Assembly (NCBI RefSeq): GCF_013178945.1
Contig: NZ_JABFDM010000002.1
Span: forward strand, 1 to 64,000
Source of the DNA: Bradyrhizobium aeschynomenes
Lineage (GTDB): Bacteria > Pseudomonadota > Alphaproteobacteria > Rhizobiales > Xanthobacteraceae
Direction of reading: 5' to 3'
DNA: 64,000 nucleotides
Shown here: positions 17,595 to 30,348 of the stretch, one piece after another
Numbering within the stretch: the stretch's first letter is position 1
How the letters are laid out: every line of letters begins with the position of its first letter
The notes under the pieces: model-generated
Told to the model about the DNA's origin: nothing
What the model saw: only the letters and a program-made list of their open reading frames with translations
Database searches by the model: none
Program-made: the position numbers and the translations under genes

Positions 17595-18617
17595 TTAGGC
17601 TTTGTCCTGCCCGACCCGCACCAGCTGCTTGCCGAAGTTGGCTCCCTTGAGCAGGCCCATGAAGGCCGTGGGCGCGTTCTCTAGGCCCTCGGTGACGTGC
17701 TCCTTGTACTTGACCTTGCCGTCGCGGACCCAGGCCGACATGTCCTTGAGGAAGTCGCCATGGCGGGAGGCGAAGTCGGAGACGATGAAGCCGCGGATGG
17801 TGAGCCGCTTGGTCAGCACGTTGCGCATCAGCGCGCCGGCCCATTTCGGCGAGGCGGACTGGGTATCGTTGTAATGCGCGATCAGGCCGCAGACCGGCAT
17901 GCGGGCGAAGGCGTTGAACAGCGGGAACACCGCCTCGAACACCGGGCCGCCGACATTCTCGAAATAGACGTCGATGCCCTTCGGGCAGGCCTCTTTCAGC
18001 TTGGCGGCGAGATCGGGGTCGCGATGGTCGAGGCAGTCGTCGAAGCCGAATTCTTTTTTCACATAGTCGCATTTGTCCTTGCCGCCGGCGATGCCGATGG
18101 CGCGGGCGCCCTTGATCTTCGCGATCTGCCCGACCGCCGAGCCGACCGCGCCGGAGGCGGCGGCAACCACCACGGTCTCGCCCGGCTTGGGCTGGCCGAT
18201 GTCGAGCAGGCCGGTATAGGCGGTCATGCCGGGCATGCCGAGCACGCCGACGGCGGTCGAGATGGGCGCGAGGCTCGGGTCGACCTTGGCGAGACCCTTG
18301 CCGTCGGAGATCGCGTGCGTCTGCCAGCCGGCGCGCGCCAGCACGATGTCGCCGGCCTTGAAGCCGGGATTGTTGGAGGCCACCACCTCGCACACGGTCC
18401 CCGCCTCCATGACGCCGCCGACCGGCACCGGCTGCGCGTACGACGGCCCGTCGCTCATGCGCCCGCGCATGTAGGGATCGAGCGACAGCCAGATCGTGCG
18501 CAGCAGCACCTCGCCGGCGCCGGGCGTCGGGATAGCGTGCTCCTCGAGGCGGAAATCGCTGGGCTTGGGCTCGCCGACGGGACGCGCGGCGAGCACGATG
18601 CGCTTGGCTTGGGACAT
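17595..18617 (-). CDS. NADPH-dependent medium-chain oxidoreductase, CurA family
   Basis: 340 residues of the zinc-free medium-chain dehydrogenase/reductase family (curcumin reductase / leukotriene B4 dehydrogenase-like), which reduces C=C bonds of enones with NADPH. Visible signatures: the N-terminal substrate fold (SLDPYMRGRMSDGPSYAQPV), the cofactor loop AASGAVGSAVGQIAKIKGAR, YFENVGGPVFEAVFPL and NPG-type loops. No structural zinc cysteines. The C-terminus matches the family (ENAPTAFMGLLKGANFGKQL). Single gene, flanked by a palindromic repeat upstream and a hairpin downstream. Confidence 0.92.
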   Translation of the reverse strand: MSQAKRIVLAARPVGEPKPSDFRLEEHAIPTPGAGEVLLRTIWLSLDPYMRGRMSDGPSYAQPVPVGGVMEAGTVCEVVASNNPGFKAGDIVLARAGWQTHAISDGKGLAKVDPSLAPISTAVGVLGMPGMTAYTGLLDIGQPKPGETVVVAAASGAVGSAVGQIAKIKGARAIGIAGGKDKCDYVKKEFGFDDCLDHRDPDLAAKLKEACPKGIDVYFENVGGPVFEAVFPLFNAFARMPVCGLIAHYNDTQSASPKWAGALMRNVLTKRLTIRGFIVSDFASRHGDFLKDMSAWVRDGKVKYKEHVTEGLENAPTAFMGLLKGANFGKQLVRVGQDKA

Positions 18618-18668
18618 GGTGTTTCCTCTGTTGTTGGTTGGGACAGCTTATACGTGCCCCAGGGCACC

Positions 18669-18749
18669 GTCATTGCGAGGAGCGAAGCGACGAAGCAATC
18701 CAGGGCTGCGTGCGCCGCCCCTGGATTGCTTCGCTTCGCTCGCAATGAC
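18669..18749. repeat. Palindromic intergenic repeat, GTCATTGCGAG type
   Basis: GTCATTGCGAGGAGCGAAGC on the left pairs with GCTTCGCTCGCAATGAC on the right, with CAATCCAG and CTGGATTG inside. It lies between guaB (ends 18768) and the oxidoreductase start (18617), and may act as a transcript-end structure for guaB. Confidence 0.85.
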
Positions 18750-18767
18750 GGAGAGAGCGGGGAAAGC

Positions 18768-22378
<3,611 letters not shown>

Positions 22379-22390
22379 TCGTCCAGCGGC

Positions 22391-23581
22391 TCAGGGCTTC
22401 CGCGCACCGGATTTCCAATAATCAGCCAGGCGATCGGCCCACATCTTTGCGTGCAGCTCGGTGCCGGCGCGGCTCATGTGGCAGCGGTCGTGGCGCAGCG
22501 GAAGGCCGATCCGGTCGGTGTCCGGCCCCGGATAGACGCCGAGCGCAGGGTTTGGCACGGCGGCCTGCGCCGACCGGATGATCTCGTCGGGCATGCTGCC
22601 GCAGAGCGTCGCCGTCGCCACGAAGATCGGTGCGGTCACGTCGGCCGCGCGCAAGCCCGCGATGATCTCGAGATCGTTGCGCAAATAGGACAGCCGCGCC
22701 GCCTCCTTCATCTTCGCGGTGACCTGCAGCTGCGTGCCGTCCTCCGCGCCATTGGTCGAGAACGCGAAGGCGTTGCTCTCGCCCTGATGCCAGAGCACCG
22801 CGCTCGGCTCGAGACCGGCGTCGCGCAAGCCGGCCAACGTCGACAGCAGCACCTCGAAATATTTGCCGCCGCGGGCGCGCCACTCCTCGACATAGGTGCC
22901 GCCGATCGCGGCGGGCGCGATCACCACCGTCTTCGCAAGCCCGCGATCGATCAGTTCGTCGCCCAGCCGCGTGGCGACGTTCTCGCCGTCGCCCGTCGTT
23001 CCCAGCAAGGGATTGTGCGCAAGGTAGCAGCGGCCGTCGAAGCGATCGAAATTGTAGAAGCGGTGCCGCGGCTGATAGAGCTGTCCGCTTGGATCGGGCG
23101 CGCCGGCATTGGAGATGTTCGACTGCCCGGCGGTCAGCAGCACCACCAGTCCGTCGCGGGGAATGGCGTTGCAGGGAACCGGCGTGGCCGCGGCGCGCGC
23201 CTCCTCGTTGTCAGGCAGGAGACAGCGCGAGGCGTTGCCGCCCGCGATGAAATCCGCATCCGACCCATACAGCACCTGCGCGAGCTTGCGCCCCTTCAGC
23301 AGGCTCTGCACCTCCGGGTCGCTGCTTGCCCCGTCGATGCGGCGATCGATGTCGTCGAAGGCGGCGGCGCGCGCGCCCACCTGCGCCACCAGGGCCTGAA
23401 AGCGCGGTCGCGTCGAGATCGGGCCGACGGGGCAGGCAGCACAATTGCCGTCACGCGACTTGGCCGCGGTGGTCGGCTGGCAGACATCACGTGGCGGCAG
23501 CACCTCCGCTGCACCGGCGGTGGCACTCAGCAGGACGAGCCACGCTCCGACAGATGCGCCGATCGCGCCCCACGTCATCAT
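22391..23581 (-). CDS. Secreted SGNH/sialate O-acetylesterase-like protein
   Basis: 396 residues from the ATG at 23581; an in-frame ATG at 23668 would add 29 Arg-rich residues ahead of the signal peptide (TWGAIGASVGAWLVLLSATAGAAEV), so the shorter form is preferred. The SASA-type esterase domain is clear: catalytic Ser in LLTAGQSNISNAG, WHQGESNAF and the His in HDRCHMSRAGTELHAKMW. These enzymes remove acetyl esters from sugars. A Cys-rich segment follows the signal (CQPTTAAKSRDGNCAACPVG). Convergent with the MFS gene and divergent (120 bp) from the polymerase-like gene, so a role in trimming an acetylated surface glycan is plausible. Confidence 0.82.
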   Translation of the reverse strand: MMTWGAIGASVGAWLVLLSATAGAAEVLPPRDVCQPTTAAKSRDGNCAACPVGPISTRPRFQALVAQVGARAAAFDDIDRRIDGASSDPEVQSLLKGRKLAQVLYGSDADFIAGGNASRCLLPDNEEARAAATPVPCNAIPRDGLVVLLTAGQSNISNAGAPDPSGQLYQPRHRFYNFDRFDGRCYLAHNPLLGTTGDGENVATRLGDELIDRGLAKTVVIAPAAIGGTYVEEWRARGGKYFEVLLSTLAGLRDAGLEPSAVLWHQGESNAFAFSTNGAEDGTQLQVTAKMKEAARLSYLRNDLEIIAGLRAADVTAPIFVATATLCGSMPDEIIRSAQAAVPNPALGVYPGPDTDRIGLPLRHDRCHMSRAGTELHAKMWADRLADYWKSGARKP

Positions 23582-23701
23582 GACCGGATCACGTCCTCTT
23601 TGCGCGGAAGTACCAGGAACCGCACGCGCTCTCGCATGCGCTGGCACTGCCTTCATCCGGAAATTCATCGCGAGCCGCCTTTTCCATTATAGTCCGCTGC
23701 C

Positions 23702-25126
23702 ATGAAGGAAAGCCGAATCGACGCGCGGCCGCTCGCTGCCCTGGCAATGGATTGCTGGCCGACCGCACTGCTGCTGTTGGCAGCGGCGCTCGCCGGTCCC
23801 GTCCTCGGCGGACTGGTCAGACCGGCCTTCATCCTCGGCTGCGCCGTCGCCGGATGGTTTGCGTGGCGCCGCAGTGCCGCCGCTCACGTGCAGTCGGCGA
23901 TCATCATGTTCGCCTTCGCCCCGTTCGTGCGTCGCCTGGTCGACGCCTCCGCGGGCTTCGACTCCTCGGGCATCATGCTGAGCGGCCCGCTGCTGTTCAT
24001 CCTCATGCCGATCCCGAGCCTGATCCTCTCGCCCGCGGACAGAACCGGGCCGAGCAATCCGTGGCTGGTGCCGCCGTTCATCATCCTGGCCTGCATCCTC
24101 TACGGCGGCGCGCTGTCGATGTTCCAGAACGACTGGTTCAATGCCGCCAATGGCGGCATGAAATGGGCCGCGCCGGTGCTCTATGCGATCGCGCTGCAGC
24201 AGCAGGCACGATCCGACACTGTCCTGATCGATGCGATCACGCGCGTGTTCATGCTCGTGTTGCCGCTCACCGGCCTTTATGGCATCTGGCAATATGTCGA
24301 CCCGCAAAACTGGGATCGCTTCTGGATGGTGAATGCCAGCATCACCTCCGCCGGCTATCCGCTGCCCTACATGGTGCGCGTGTTCAGCACGATGAACGGG
24401 CCTGCAAGCTATGCGACCTTCACGGCCACCGGCCTGCTGCTGGTCGGCTTCCTGCGACCGGGCTGGCTGGCGATGATCGCGATGGCCCCGGCGGCGCTCG
24501 GCCTGTTGCTGTCGCTCTATCGCACCAGCTGGATCACGCTCGCTGTCGGCGTCCTGTTCTGCCTGTTCTTCCCCGCGACGCGAACGCGCTCTCTGTCGCT
24601 GACGATCGGACTGCTGGCCGCGGTGGTCGTCACCGTCCTGTTCACGCCGTTTGCGGATGTCATCACCTCCCGTTTCGAGTCGCTCGGCAGCGTGTCGCAG
24701 GACAGCAGCGGCAGCGAGCGACTCGACGAGTTCGTGATGCTTTGGAACGCGCCGAACAGCATGGTGCTGGGATCGGGCTTCACCATCACAGACGTCGGCG
24801 TCGCCGGCGCGATGCCGATCGACGGCCAGATCATCGCAAGCTGGGTGACGATGGGCATTCCGGTCGGACTGATCTGCCTGACGGCCTACATCTGGGTCGG
24901 TCTCGGCGCGACCGGCGCAGCCTGGCGAATGCCGACGCGGGAGGGCGTGGTGCTGGGCGCTCTCGCCATCAGCGCGCTGCTGATCCAAATGCCGCTGACC
25001 AGCATCTCCTCGGGCGAGGTCTCTGCGCTGTTCTGGATGCTGGTCGCGATGGCCTGTCCGATCGATCAGACGGCCGGCCAGGCCCGGCGCGCCTTCAGCC
25101 CGCGAGGGCATCAGACCGGTGCCTGA
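23702..25126 (+). CDS. O-antigen ligase/polymerase-like membrane protein
   Basis: 474 residues with about ten to twelve transmembrane helices. A long periplasmic loop (about 195-235, GIWQYVDPQNWDRFWMVNAS) and the later region with RFESLGSVSQDSSGSERLDE and GSGF are typical of Wzy/WaaL-type enzymes. These polymerise or transfer lipid-linked glycans at the periplasmic face. There is no flippase or Wzz next to it. The end overlaps the convergent acyltransferase stop by 16 bp. It could be an exopolysaccharide polymerase or an O-antigen ligase; sequence alone does not decide. Confidence 0.78.
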   Translation: MKESRIDARPLAALAMDCWPTALLLLAAALAGPVLGGLVRPAFILGCAVAGWFAWRRSAAAHVQSAIIMFAFAPFVRRLVDASAGFDSSGIMLSGPLLFILMPIPSLILSPADRTGPSNPWLVPPFIILACILYGGALSMFQNDWFNAANGGMKWAAPVLYAIALQQQARSDTVLIDAITRVFMLVLPLTGLYGIWQYVDPQNWDRFWMVNASITSAGYPLPYMVRVFSTMNGPASYATFTATGLLLVGFLRPGWLAMIAMAPAALGLLLSLYRTSWITLAVGVLFCLFFPATRTRSLSLTIGLLAAVVVTVLFTPFADVITSRFESLGSVSQDSSGSERLDEFVMLWNAPNSMVLGSGFTITDVGVAGAMPIDGQIIASWVTMGIPVGLICLTAYIWVGLGATGAAWRMPTREGVVLGALAISALLIQMPLTSISSGEVSALFWMLVAMACPIDQTAGQARRAFSPRGHQTGA

Positions 25127-26169
25127 TCGGACGTGGCGACCCGCGGCGCGATCGGCACCGGTTGCGGCTTGCGCCGGCCGGGGGCCGCGAGGCCGAACAC
25201 CGTCAGCAGATGCAGCCGCCGCAAGGCGGCATGAGCGATCAGGGGGAGCACGACGCCGGCTGCGGTTCCTGCCAGCAGATAGAGCCAGGGCCACGCTGGG
25301 ACATGCGCCTTGAGCATGATGATGCGCATGCCCGAGCCGGCGAGGATGTGCAGCACATAGATCGTCATCGACGCGATGCCGACGGCGGCGAGCCAGCGGT
25401 GATGCGCGGGGTCGAGCAGCCGGCAGAACAGGACCGTACCGGCAATCCCGAGCACGCAGGCCGGCAGCGAGGCGAGGCCGTTGGCGTCCATGCCCGACAG
25501 ATGACCTCCGAGCGCCACCGCGACCGCAAAGGCCGCTCCGATCGCGATCAGCAAGGACCAGCCCTGCGGGCGCCACTCCGCCATCGAGCGCGCGCCATAC
25601 AGGCCCGCGACATAGAACGGCAGGTGGTGCAAGGTCAGGGCGAGATCCGGCCGGATCGGAAGCATGAGGAAGACCGCGAAGCCGGCGACCGCCAGTGAGA
25701 CCAGCACCGCCCGTGAGGGGACGAACACCGCAACCAGATGGCAGATCATGAGCGCGTAGAGAAACCAGAATTGCGCGATCGGACGAAACCAGATCGCGGC
25801 GAGATCGCTCGGATAGATCGGAATGTTGGCGTCCCGCGCCAACAGCATCGTCGTCCCGCCCTGGATCAGCGACCACAGCACGTAGGGATAGGCGATCGTC
25901 CACAGTTTGGATTCCAGGAAGGGGCGCGCGCCCTTCCGCAAGCTGTGCTGCACGTTCAGGCCGGCCAGGAAGAAGAACAGCGGCATGTGGAACGTGTAGA
26001 GCGTGTAGTCCATCCAGCGCGCCAGCGCGCCGTCCGGGAAGATGCCAGGGCGTACGAGGCCGCCCAGCACGTGGCCATACACCACCAGGATCACGCCGAG
26101 ACCGCGCGCGTAGTCGATCCACACCATGCGCGTGGTCTCAGGCGTCGCCTTTTGCGGTCCAGCATCCAT
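25111..26169 (-). CDS. Acyltransferase 3 family membrane protein (sugar O-acyltransferase)
   Basis: 352 residues with about ten transmembrane segments and the family signatures: RMVWIDYARGLGVILVVYGH with its catalytic-type His, and the FHMPLFFFLAGL motif near residue 65. Acyltransferase-3 proteins acylate sugars of exopolysaccharide, O-antigen or Nod-factor-like products. It converges on the polymerase-like gene, and the esterase lies nearby, giving opposite acyl-adding and acyl-removing activities in one region. The N-terminus is cytoplasmic and short; the start at 26169 fits the family. Confidence 0.88.
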   Translation of the reverse strand: MDAGPQKATPETTRMVWIDYARGLGVILVVYGHVLGGLVRPGIFPDGALARWMDYTLYTFHMPLFFFLAGLNVQHSLRKGARPFLESKLWTIAYPYVLWSLIQGGTTMLLARDANIPIYPSDLAAIWFRPIAQFWFLYALMICHLVAVFVPSRAVLVSLAVAGFAVFLMLPIRPDLALTLHHLPFYVAGLYGARSMAEWRPQGWSLLIAIGAAFAVAVALGGHLSGMDANGLASLPACVLGIAGTVLFCRLLDPAHHRWLAAVGIASMTIYVLHILAGSGMRIIMLKAHVPAWPWLYLLAGTAAGVVLPLIAHAALRRLHLLTVFGLAAPGRRKPQPVPIAPRVATSDQAPV

Positions 26170-26530
26170 ACCTGATGTGCCCTGCCCTCTGTCGCGCAGC
26201 TCGCGTCCGCTTCGAGAGCGCCTGCAAGACCGCGCGGCTTTCGGGCAAAATCATAGCCCACAGGGCTTTGCCCTGCCGTTCAGGGCACCCGGCATTTTGG
26301 TGTTAGTCTTAATCGATCAATAAGCCTAACGAGGGGGCATCGGACCTACGGCGAATAGACATACGGAACCGAGGAGTTTGGCACCGCCGGCGTCCTGCCA
26401 ATCCTGTTCGTGCGCCGTCGAGACACTGGCGGTTGGAACCGAGGCACGGCCATCCCGTGAGCTCGCATACCGCCTGCATCATGGACTTTCTCCCATGGGA
26501 ACGCACCTTCCGCCGCTTCGTTGGCCTGGC
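26170..26530. other. Intergenic divergent region
   Basis: 361 bases between the minus-strand acyltransferase and the plus-strand DUF1003 gene, presumably holding both promoters. Around 26260-26290 there is a short hairpin-like sequence (CAGGGCTTTGCCCTG), with an A/T-rich patch at about 26295-26330. An upstream extension of the DUF1003 frame covers 26378-26530 but does not look coding. Confidence 0.5.
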
Positions 26531-27064
26531 ATGACCCGAGAGCTCGCTCCCAATCCAGCGCCCAGCCCAGGGCTCACCCCTGCCCTCGAACGCAACATCC
26601 AGGCGCTGGTCGACCGGCGCAAGCGCGAGCTCAGCGAGGCGACCACGCAGCAGAAGGTCGCCGACGGGATCACGCGGTTCACCGGATCGATGATCTTCGT
26701 TTACCTGCACCTGGCGGTATTCGGCTTCTGGATCGTCGCCAACTTGCACCTTGTGCCCGGCGTGCCCGCCTGGGACGAGAGCTTCGTCGTGCTGGCGATG
26801 ATCGCCTCGGTGGAGGCGATCTTCCTGTCGACCTTCGTGCTGATCTCACAGAACCGGATGGCCGGCGAAGCCGACAAGCGCGCCGACCTCGACCTGCAGA
26901 TCAGCCTGCTGACCGAGCACGAACTGACGCAGGTGGTAACGCTGTTGAACCAGATGGCGAAACAGATGGGGGTCGAGCCGGACGCCAAACCAGAGCTGCG
27001 CGACGCCTCGAAGGACATCGCGCCGGAAAAGGTGCTGGACAAGATCGAGGACGCGCAGCGGTGA
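26531..27064 (+). CDS. DUF1003-family membrane protein
   Basis: 177 residues. Two transmembrane segments lie in the centre (FTGSMIFVYLHLAVFGFWIVAN and SFVVLAMIASVEAIFLSTFVLI) with the DUF1003 signature LISQNRMAGEADKRADLDLQ directly after. A C-terminal helix LTEHELTQVVTLLNQMAKQMGV follows. The family's function is unknown. The start at 26531 is where homology-like sequence begins; no strong ribosome site is visible, so it is approximate. Convergent with the glycosyltransferase operon. Confidence 0.85.
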   Translation: MTRELAPNPAPSPGLTPALERNIQALVDRRKRELSEATTQQKVADGITRFTGSMIFVYLHLAVFGFWIVANLHLVPGVPAWDESFVVLAMIASVEAIFLSTFVLISQNRMAGEADKRADLDLQISLLTEHELTQVVTLLNQMAKQMGVEPDAKPELRDASKDIAPEKVLDKIEDAQR

Positions 27065-27163
27065 CAGCCCGGCTGGGGCGCCGCCATCAGTCGATCGGCC
27101 AGTCTCTCTCCGCCCGTCATTCGGGGGAAAGCGCGAAACTCCAGAATGACCTATCATCGGGAA

Positions 27164-29131
27164 TCACCGTCCGACGAAGCCGCGGCGGGCCAGGCCTGCG
27201 AGGGCGCCGCGCAGGCGGGCGCGGCCGGTGATGACGCCGCAGGAGGAGCTGAACAGGCGGATCACGAGCTGCCTTCGCTGCGCTTCCGTCGGTTGCAGAC
27301 GCAGATGCGTCGTCGTCTTTGAGACAGCATCGACGGTGGCGTCGATCCAGCCGAGATCATCGAGATGCAAGGGCATCGCACTGCCGGGGCGACAATGGCG
27401 CGAGCCCGTCACACGCGCGGAGGAGAGCGACAGGGCGTCGATGCGGCACGGCACGACTTGACCCTGATGCGCCAGCCACGCTGCTTCGTCGCTCGGGAAC
27501 AGATCCTCGGCTCGCGGCAGCTCGAAGCACACAAGAAACGCGATGAAGGCGATCAGCATCGCGATGCCTGCCCATAGTAGGTTGAAATAGTCGATCGACG
27601 AGATTTCGCTGGCGGCGCTCGGCGACACGAAGGCCCAGACGATGGCGGCCGCCGAACTCGCGGCGATCAGGCCGAAGATGGCGGCCAGCTTGCCATGCAC
27701 GCGCGGCTGCGAGCGGTCGCCGCCTTTGTCGGTGACCTTGAACGGGCGGCCGAAAGGCCGGACCATTGCACTGATCAGAGTGGCGGTGACGGCGAAGCAC
27801 GTCACCGCATGCGTCGCCTCCATGAACAGCGGCAATGTCTTCGAACGCGAGATCCAGCCCATGTAGATGATGGTGCCGAGCAGCGCCGGCACGCCATAGC
27901 GCAGGAAGGACAGATAATCGGCCTCGAAGGCTGGGAGTCCGCCGAACCAGTAGACCGGCGGCGCGATTAGCAGCAACACCATGAACGGCTTGCAGAGCCA
28001 GTTCAGCACGCCATGCAGGAACTGCCAGCGCTGCGTGAAGCTGTAGCCGCGGCTGCGCATCGGACCGTCGCGCAGCAACGCGACCTGGATCGTGCCGAGA
28101 CACCAGCGCGCCCGCTGGGTGATGTATTCGGGGACGCCTTCGGCCGATAGACCGAAGCTGAGCGGCTCGTTGAGCCAGACGGTGCGATGGCCGCGCTTGA
28201 GCAAGGTGTAAGTGAGATTGAGATCCTCGGAGATCGCCGCATGCGGGAAGCCGCCGGTCTCCGCAAGCCGCTCGCGGCGGACCACGAAGGAGGTGCCGAC
28301 GCAGAACGCGCAGCCCCACGCATCCTTCGCCGGCTGGAACACGTCGAAGAAGAAGCGCTGGTCGTCGACCCAATGACCTGAGGCCAGCAGATTGTGCTGG
28401 ATCGGATCCGGGTTGTAGTAGAACTGCGGCGTCTGCACGACGGCGATGTCGGGCTCGGACAGCAGCAGCCCCACCGTGCGCTGCAGGAAATCGCGGCGCG
28501 GGGCAAAATCCGCGTCGAGCACCAGGATCACCGGCGCGTTCGACTGCTGCGCCGTCGCCGCAAGCGCGTTGTTGAGATTGCCGGCCTTGGCGCCCTTGTT
28601 ATCAGGCCGCGTCAGGTGACGCGCGCCGACCTCGTCGCAGAAGGCGCGGAGCCAGTCGCGACGGGTGTCGTCGAGCACCCAGATCGTCTTGTCCACATAG
28701 TCGAGCGCCAACGCGGCGAGGATCGAGCGCTCGACGATCTCCTTGGGCTCGTCATAGGTGCAGATGAAGACGTCGACCGCCGGCTGCTGTCCCTTCTCCA
28801 TCAATGCGCGGTGCGCGGCGTCGGCCTGCGCCGAGCGATCGACGCTGCGGGTCAGGATCAGCATCGACATCAACGTATAGAGGATGGCGATGATCTCGAG
28901 CGTGATGAACAGTCGCGGCCACACCGCCTGGAGGGTGAGATCGAACGCCGGCAGCGTGTCGTGCCAGCGCCACAACGTGTAGACCACGAGGAACGATGCG
29001 GCGGTGGCACCGAACAGGACGCGGTCCCGCATCCGCGCCGGATCGAGCAGCCGGGCCATCACCAGGAGTCCCAACAGGACGCCGACGTCGGTGCTCAGCA
29101 CCGACGCATCATTGCTCGCAGTCGGAAACAT
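27164..29131 (-). CDS. BcsA-like processive glycosyltransferase 2 with PilZ-like tail
   Basis: 655 residues. Several N-terminal transmembrane helices precede a GT-A domain with all family motifs: VFICTYDEP (first Asp, ~120), DADF (~204), SEDLN (~301, catalytic base region) and QRARW (~339). Further transmembrane helices follow, then a C-terminal PilZ-like barrel (~545-640), though the usual RxxxR c-di-GMP motif is not clear. Such enzymes polymerise and export beta-glucans. Its ATG overlaps the upstream glycosidase stop (TGATG), so translation is coupled. No BcsB/BcsC partners are nearby; the HlyD-like gene may supply the periplasmic component. The product is probably a cellulose-like or other exopolysaccharide. 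Confidence 0.88.
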   Translation of the reverse strand: MFPTASNDASVLSTDVGVLLGLLVMARLLDPARMRDRVLFGATAASFLVVYTLWRWHDTLPAFDLTLQAVWPRLFITLEIIAILYTLMSMLILTRSVDRSAQADAAHRALMEKGQQPAVDVFICTYDEPKEIVERSILAALALDYVDKTIWVLDDTRRDWLRAFCDEVGARHLTRPDNKGAKAGNLNNALAATAQQSNAPVILVLDADFAPRRDFLQRTVGLLLSEPDIAVVQTPQFYYNPDPIQHNLLASGHWVDDQRFFFDVFQPAKDAWGCAFCVGTSFVVRRERLAETGGFPHAAISEDLNLTYTLLKRGHRTVWLNEPLSFGLSAEGVPEYITQRARWCLGTIQVALLRDGPMRSRGYSFTQRWQFLHGVLNWLCKPFMVLLLIAPPVYWFGGLPAFEADYLSFLRYGVPALLGTIIYMGWISRSKTLPLFMEATHAVTCFAVTATLISAMVRPFGRPFKVTDKGGDRSQPRVHGKLAAIFGLIAASSAAAIVWAFVSPSAASEISSIDYFNLLWAGIAMLIAFIAFLVCFELPRAEDLFPSDEAAWLAHQGQVVPCRIDALSLSSARVTGSRHCRPGSAMPLHLDDLGWIDATVDAVSKTTTHLRLQPTEAQRRQLVIRLFSSSCGVITGRARLRGALAGLARRGFVGR

Positions 29132-30348
29132 CAGGGCAGCCTCGCGCCGGTGAAGGGATTCCAGCCGGTCTCCGCCAGCACGGCCCATGCGGTGGCGCCG
29201 AGATGCGGCCGCTTGTAGTAGAAGAAATCCGGGATGGTGGTCGTCCCGCTCGGGTCGATCGACAGGCCGGTCGTGAGCCGCGCGCCACGCGTGGCATTCA
29301 GCAGCCCCGACGCGGTGTGGTCGGCACGCAAGCCGGTGAGCAGCCGCTGGCTAGCGGCGGGATTGCCGACCATGCGATAGGCCAGCGCCGCCTGCGCCGT
29401 GCCCTCGACCCAGAGACCGTCACGATCGCCGTTGAAGTCGAAGCCGCCATCGACCGCGAGCCTGCGTTCGGCAAAGCCGAGCGCGTTGCGCCAGTTCGGC
29501 GCATCCGGCACCGCCATCCACGGCCACAGCTGCACGTCGAGCGCGAGCAGGCCGGCGTCGGCATCGCTGCCGTCCGGCTTGGTGCCGAGCAGGAAGTGAT
29601 CGCCGCGGAAGCTGCGGTCGAGCAGCCGGCGCGCCTTCTGCGCTGCGTCCTGATAGCGCGGATCTGATGTCAGGCGAAACAGCCAATCGGCGACCGCGTG
29701 GACATCGGCGTTGTGCTCGGTCGACATCCAAGTCAGCCGGACCTGCTGCGGATCGTAGCCGTGAAAGCCGCCGCTGAAGCCGTCCGTGCCATTGGTCGCA
29801 TTGGTGATGATCCAGTCCATCAGGCGCCGTGCGCTCGACAGATAGTCATCTTCGCCGGTCGCCTGATGCAGCGTCAGCAGCGCCAGCGCCGCCCAGGCGA
29901 CGTTGCCGGTCGAGGTGCCGTCCTGCGCGGCATCCTCGCCCCAGATGTTCTTCTGGCCGTCCCACCATCCCGGCAACAGCGCAGCACCGGCGCCGACCGG
30001 GCCGGCGCGATAGGCATTGCGGAGCCGGCCGTCGTCGAAGGTGCGGTCGTGGGACGCGGCATGCACCAGCGCATTGCCGATCGCCCGCGCCTGATCGATG
30101 CGGCCGCATGCGACCAGCGCGATCGCAGCGAGCGCATTGTCGTAGACGAAAGCCGTCGTGGACAGGCCGAGCGGAAGTCTCTCCTCGTCAGCACCGGGCT
30201 CGTAGCTGCGGATGAATACCCCGCCCCGGCCCGCCAATTTTGGCTCTATCGCCTGCAGCAGACCGGAGCAGAACGATGCCTGGGCATGCGCAGGCAGCGT
30301 CGCGCCGAGCAGCGTCATCGCCGCCACCGTCATTGCTATAAGCCTCAT
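29131..30348 (-). CDS. Secreted six-hairpin-type glycosidase-like protein
   Basis: 405 residues from the ATG at 30348, whose ATGA overlaps the HlyD-like stop. A signal peptide (residues 1-22, MRLIAMTVAAMTLLGATLPAHA) targets the periplasm. The body has repeated aromatic helical hairpins (FVYDNALAAIALVACGR, GNVAWAALALLTLHQATGED, DVHAVADWLFRLTSDP, WVEGTAQAALAYRMVG) typical of (alpha/alpha)6 barrels. I do not recognise a specific GH family. Its position between an export adaptor and a BcsA-like synthase is where glycan synthases often carry a periplasmic trimming hydrolase, comparable to GH8 BcsZ in cellulose operons. Confidence 0.72.
   Translation of the reverse strand: MRLIAMTVAAMTLLGATLPAHAQASFCSGLLQAIEPKLAGRGGVFIRSYEPGADEERLPLGLSTTAFVYDNALAAIALVACGRIDQARAIGNALVHAASHDRTFDDGRLRNAYRAGPVGAGAALLPGWWDGQKNIWGEDAAQDGTSTGNVAWAALALLTLHQATGEDDYLSSARRLMDWIITNATNGTDGFSGGFHGYDPQQVRLTWMSTEHNADVHAVADWLFRLTSDPRYQDAAQKARRLLDRSFRGDHFLLGTKPDGSDADAGLLALDVQLWPWMAVPDAPNWRNALGFAERRLAVDGGFDFNGDRDGLWVEGTAQAALAYRMVGNPAASQRLLTGLRADHTASGLLNATRGARLTTGLSIDPSGTTTIPDFFYYKRPHLGATAWAVLAETGWNPFTGARLP

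Noticed and set aside
23687..26122. 811-codon minus-strand frame covering the polymerase and acyltransferase genes
   Set aside because: It is antisense to the polymerase gene and a frame-shifted shadow of the acyltransferase gene, both with clear membrane-protein signatures; the frame is compositionally biased and has no motif.
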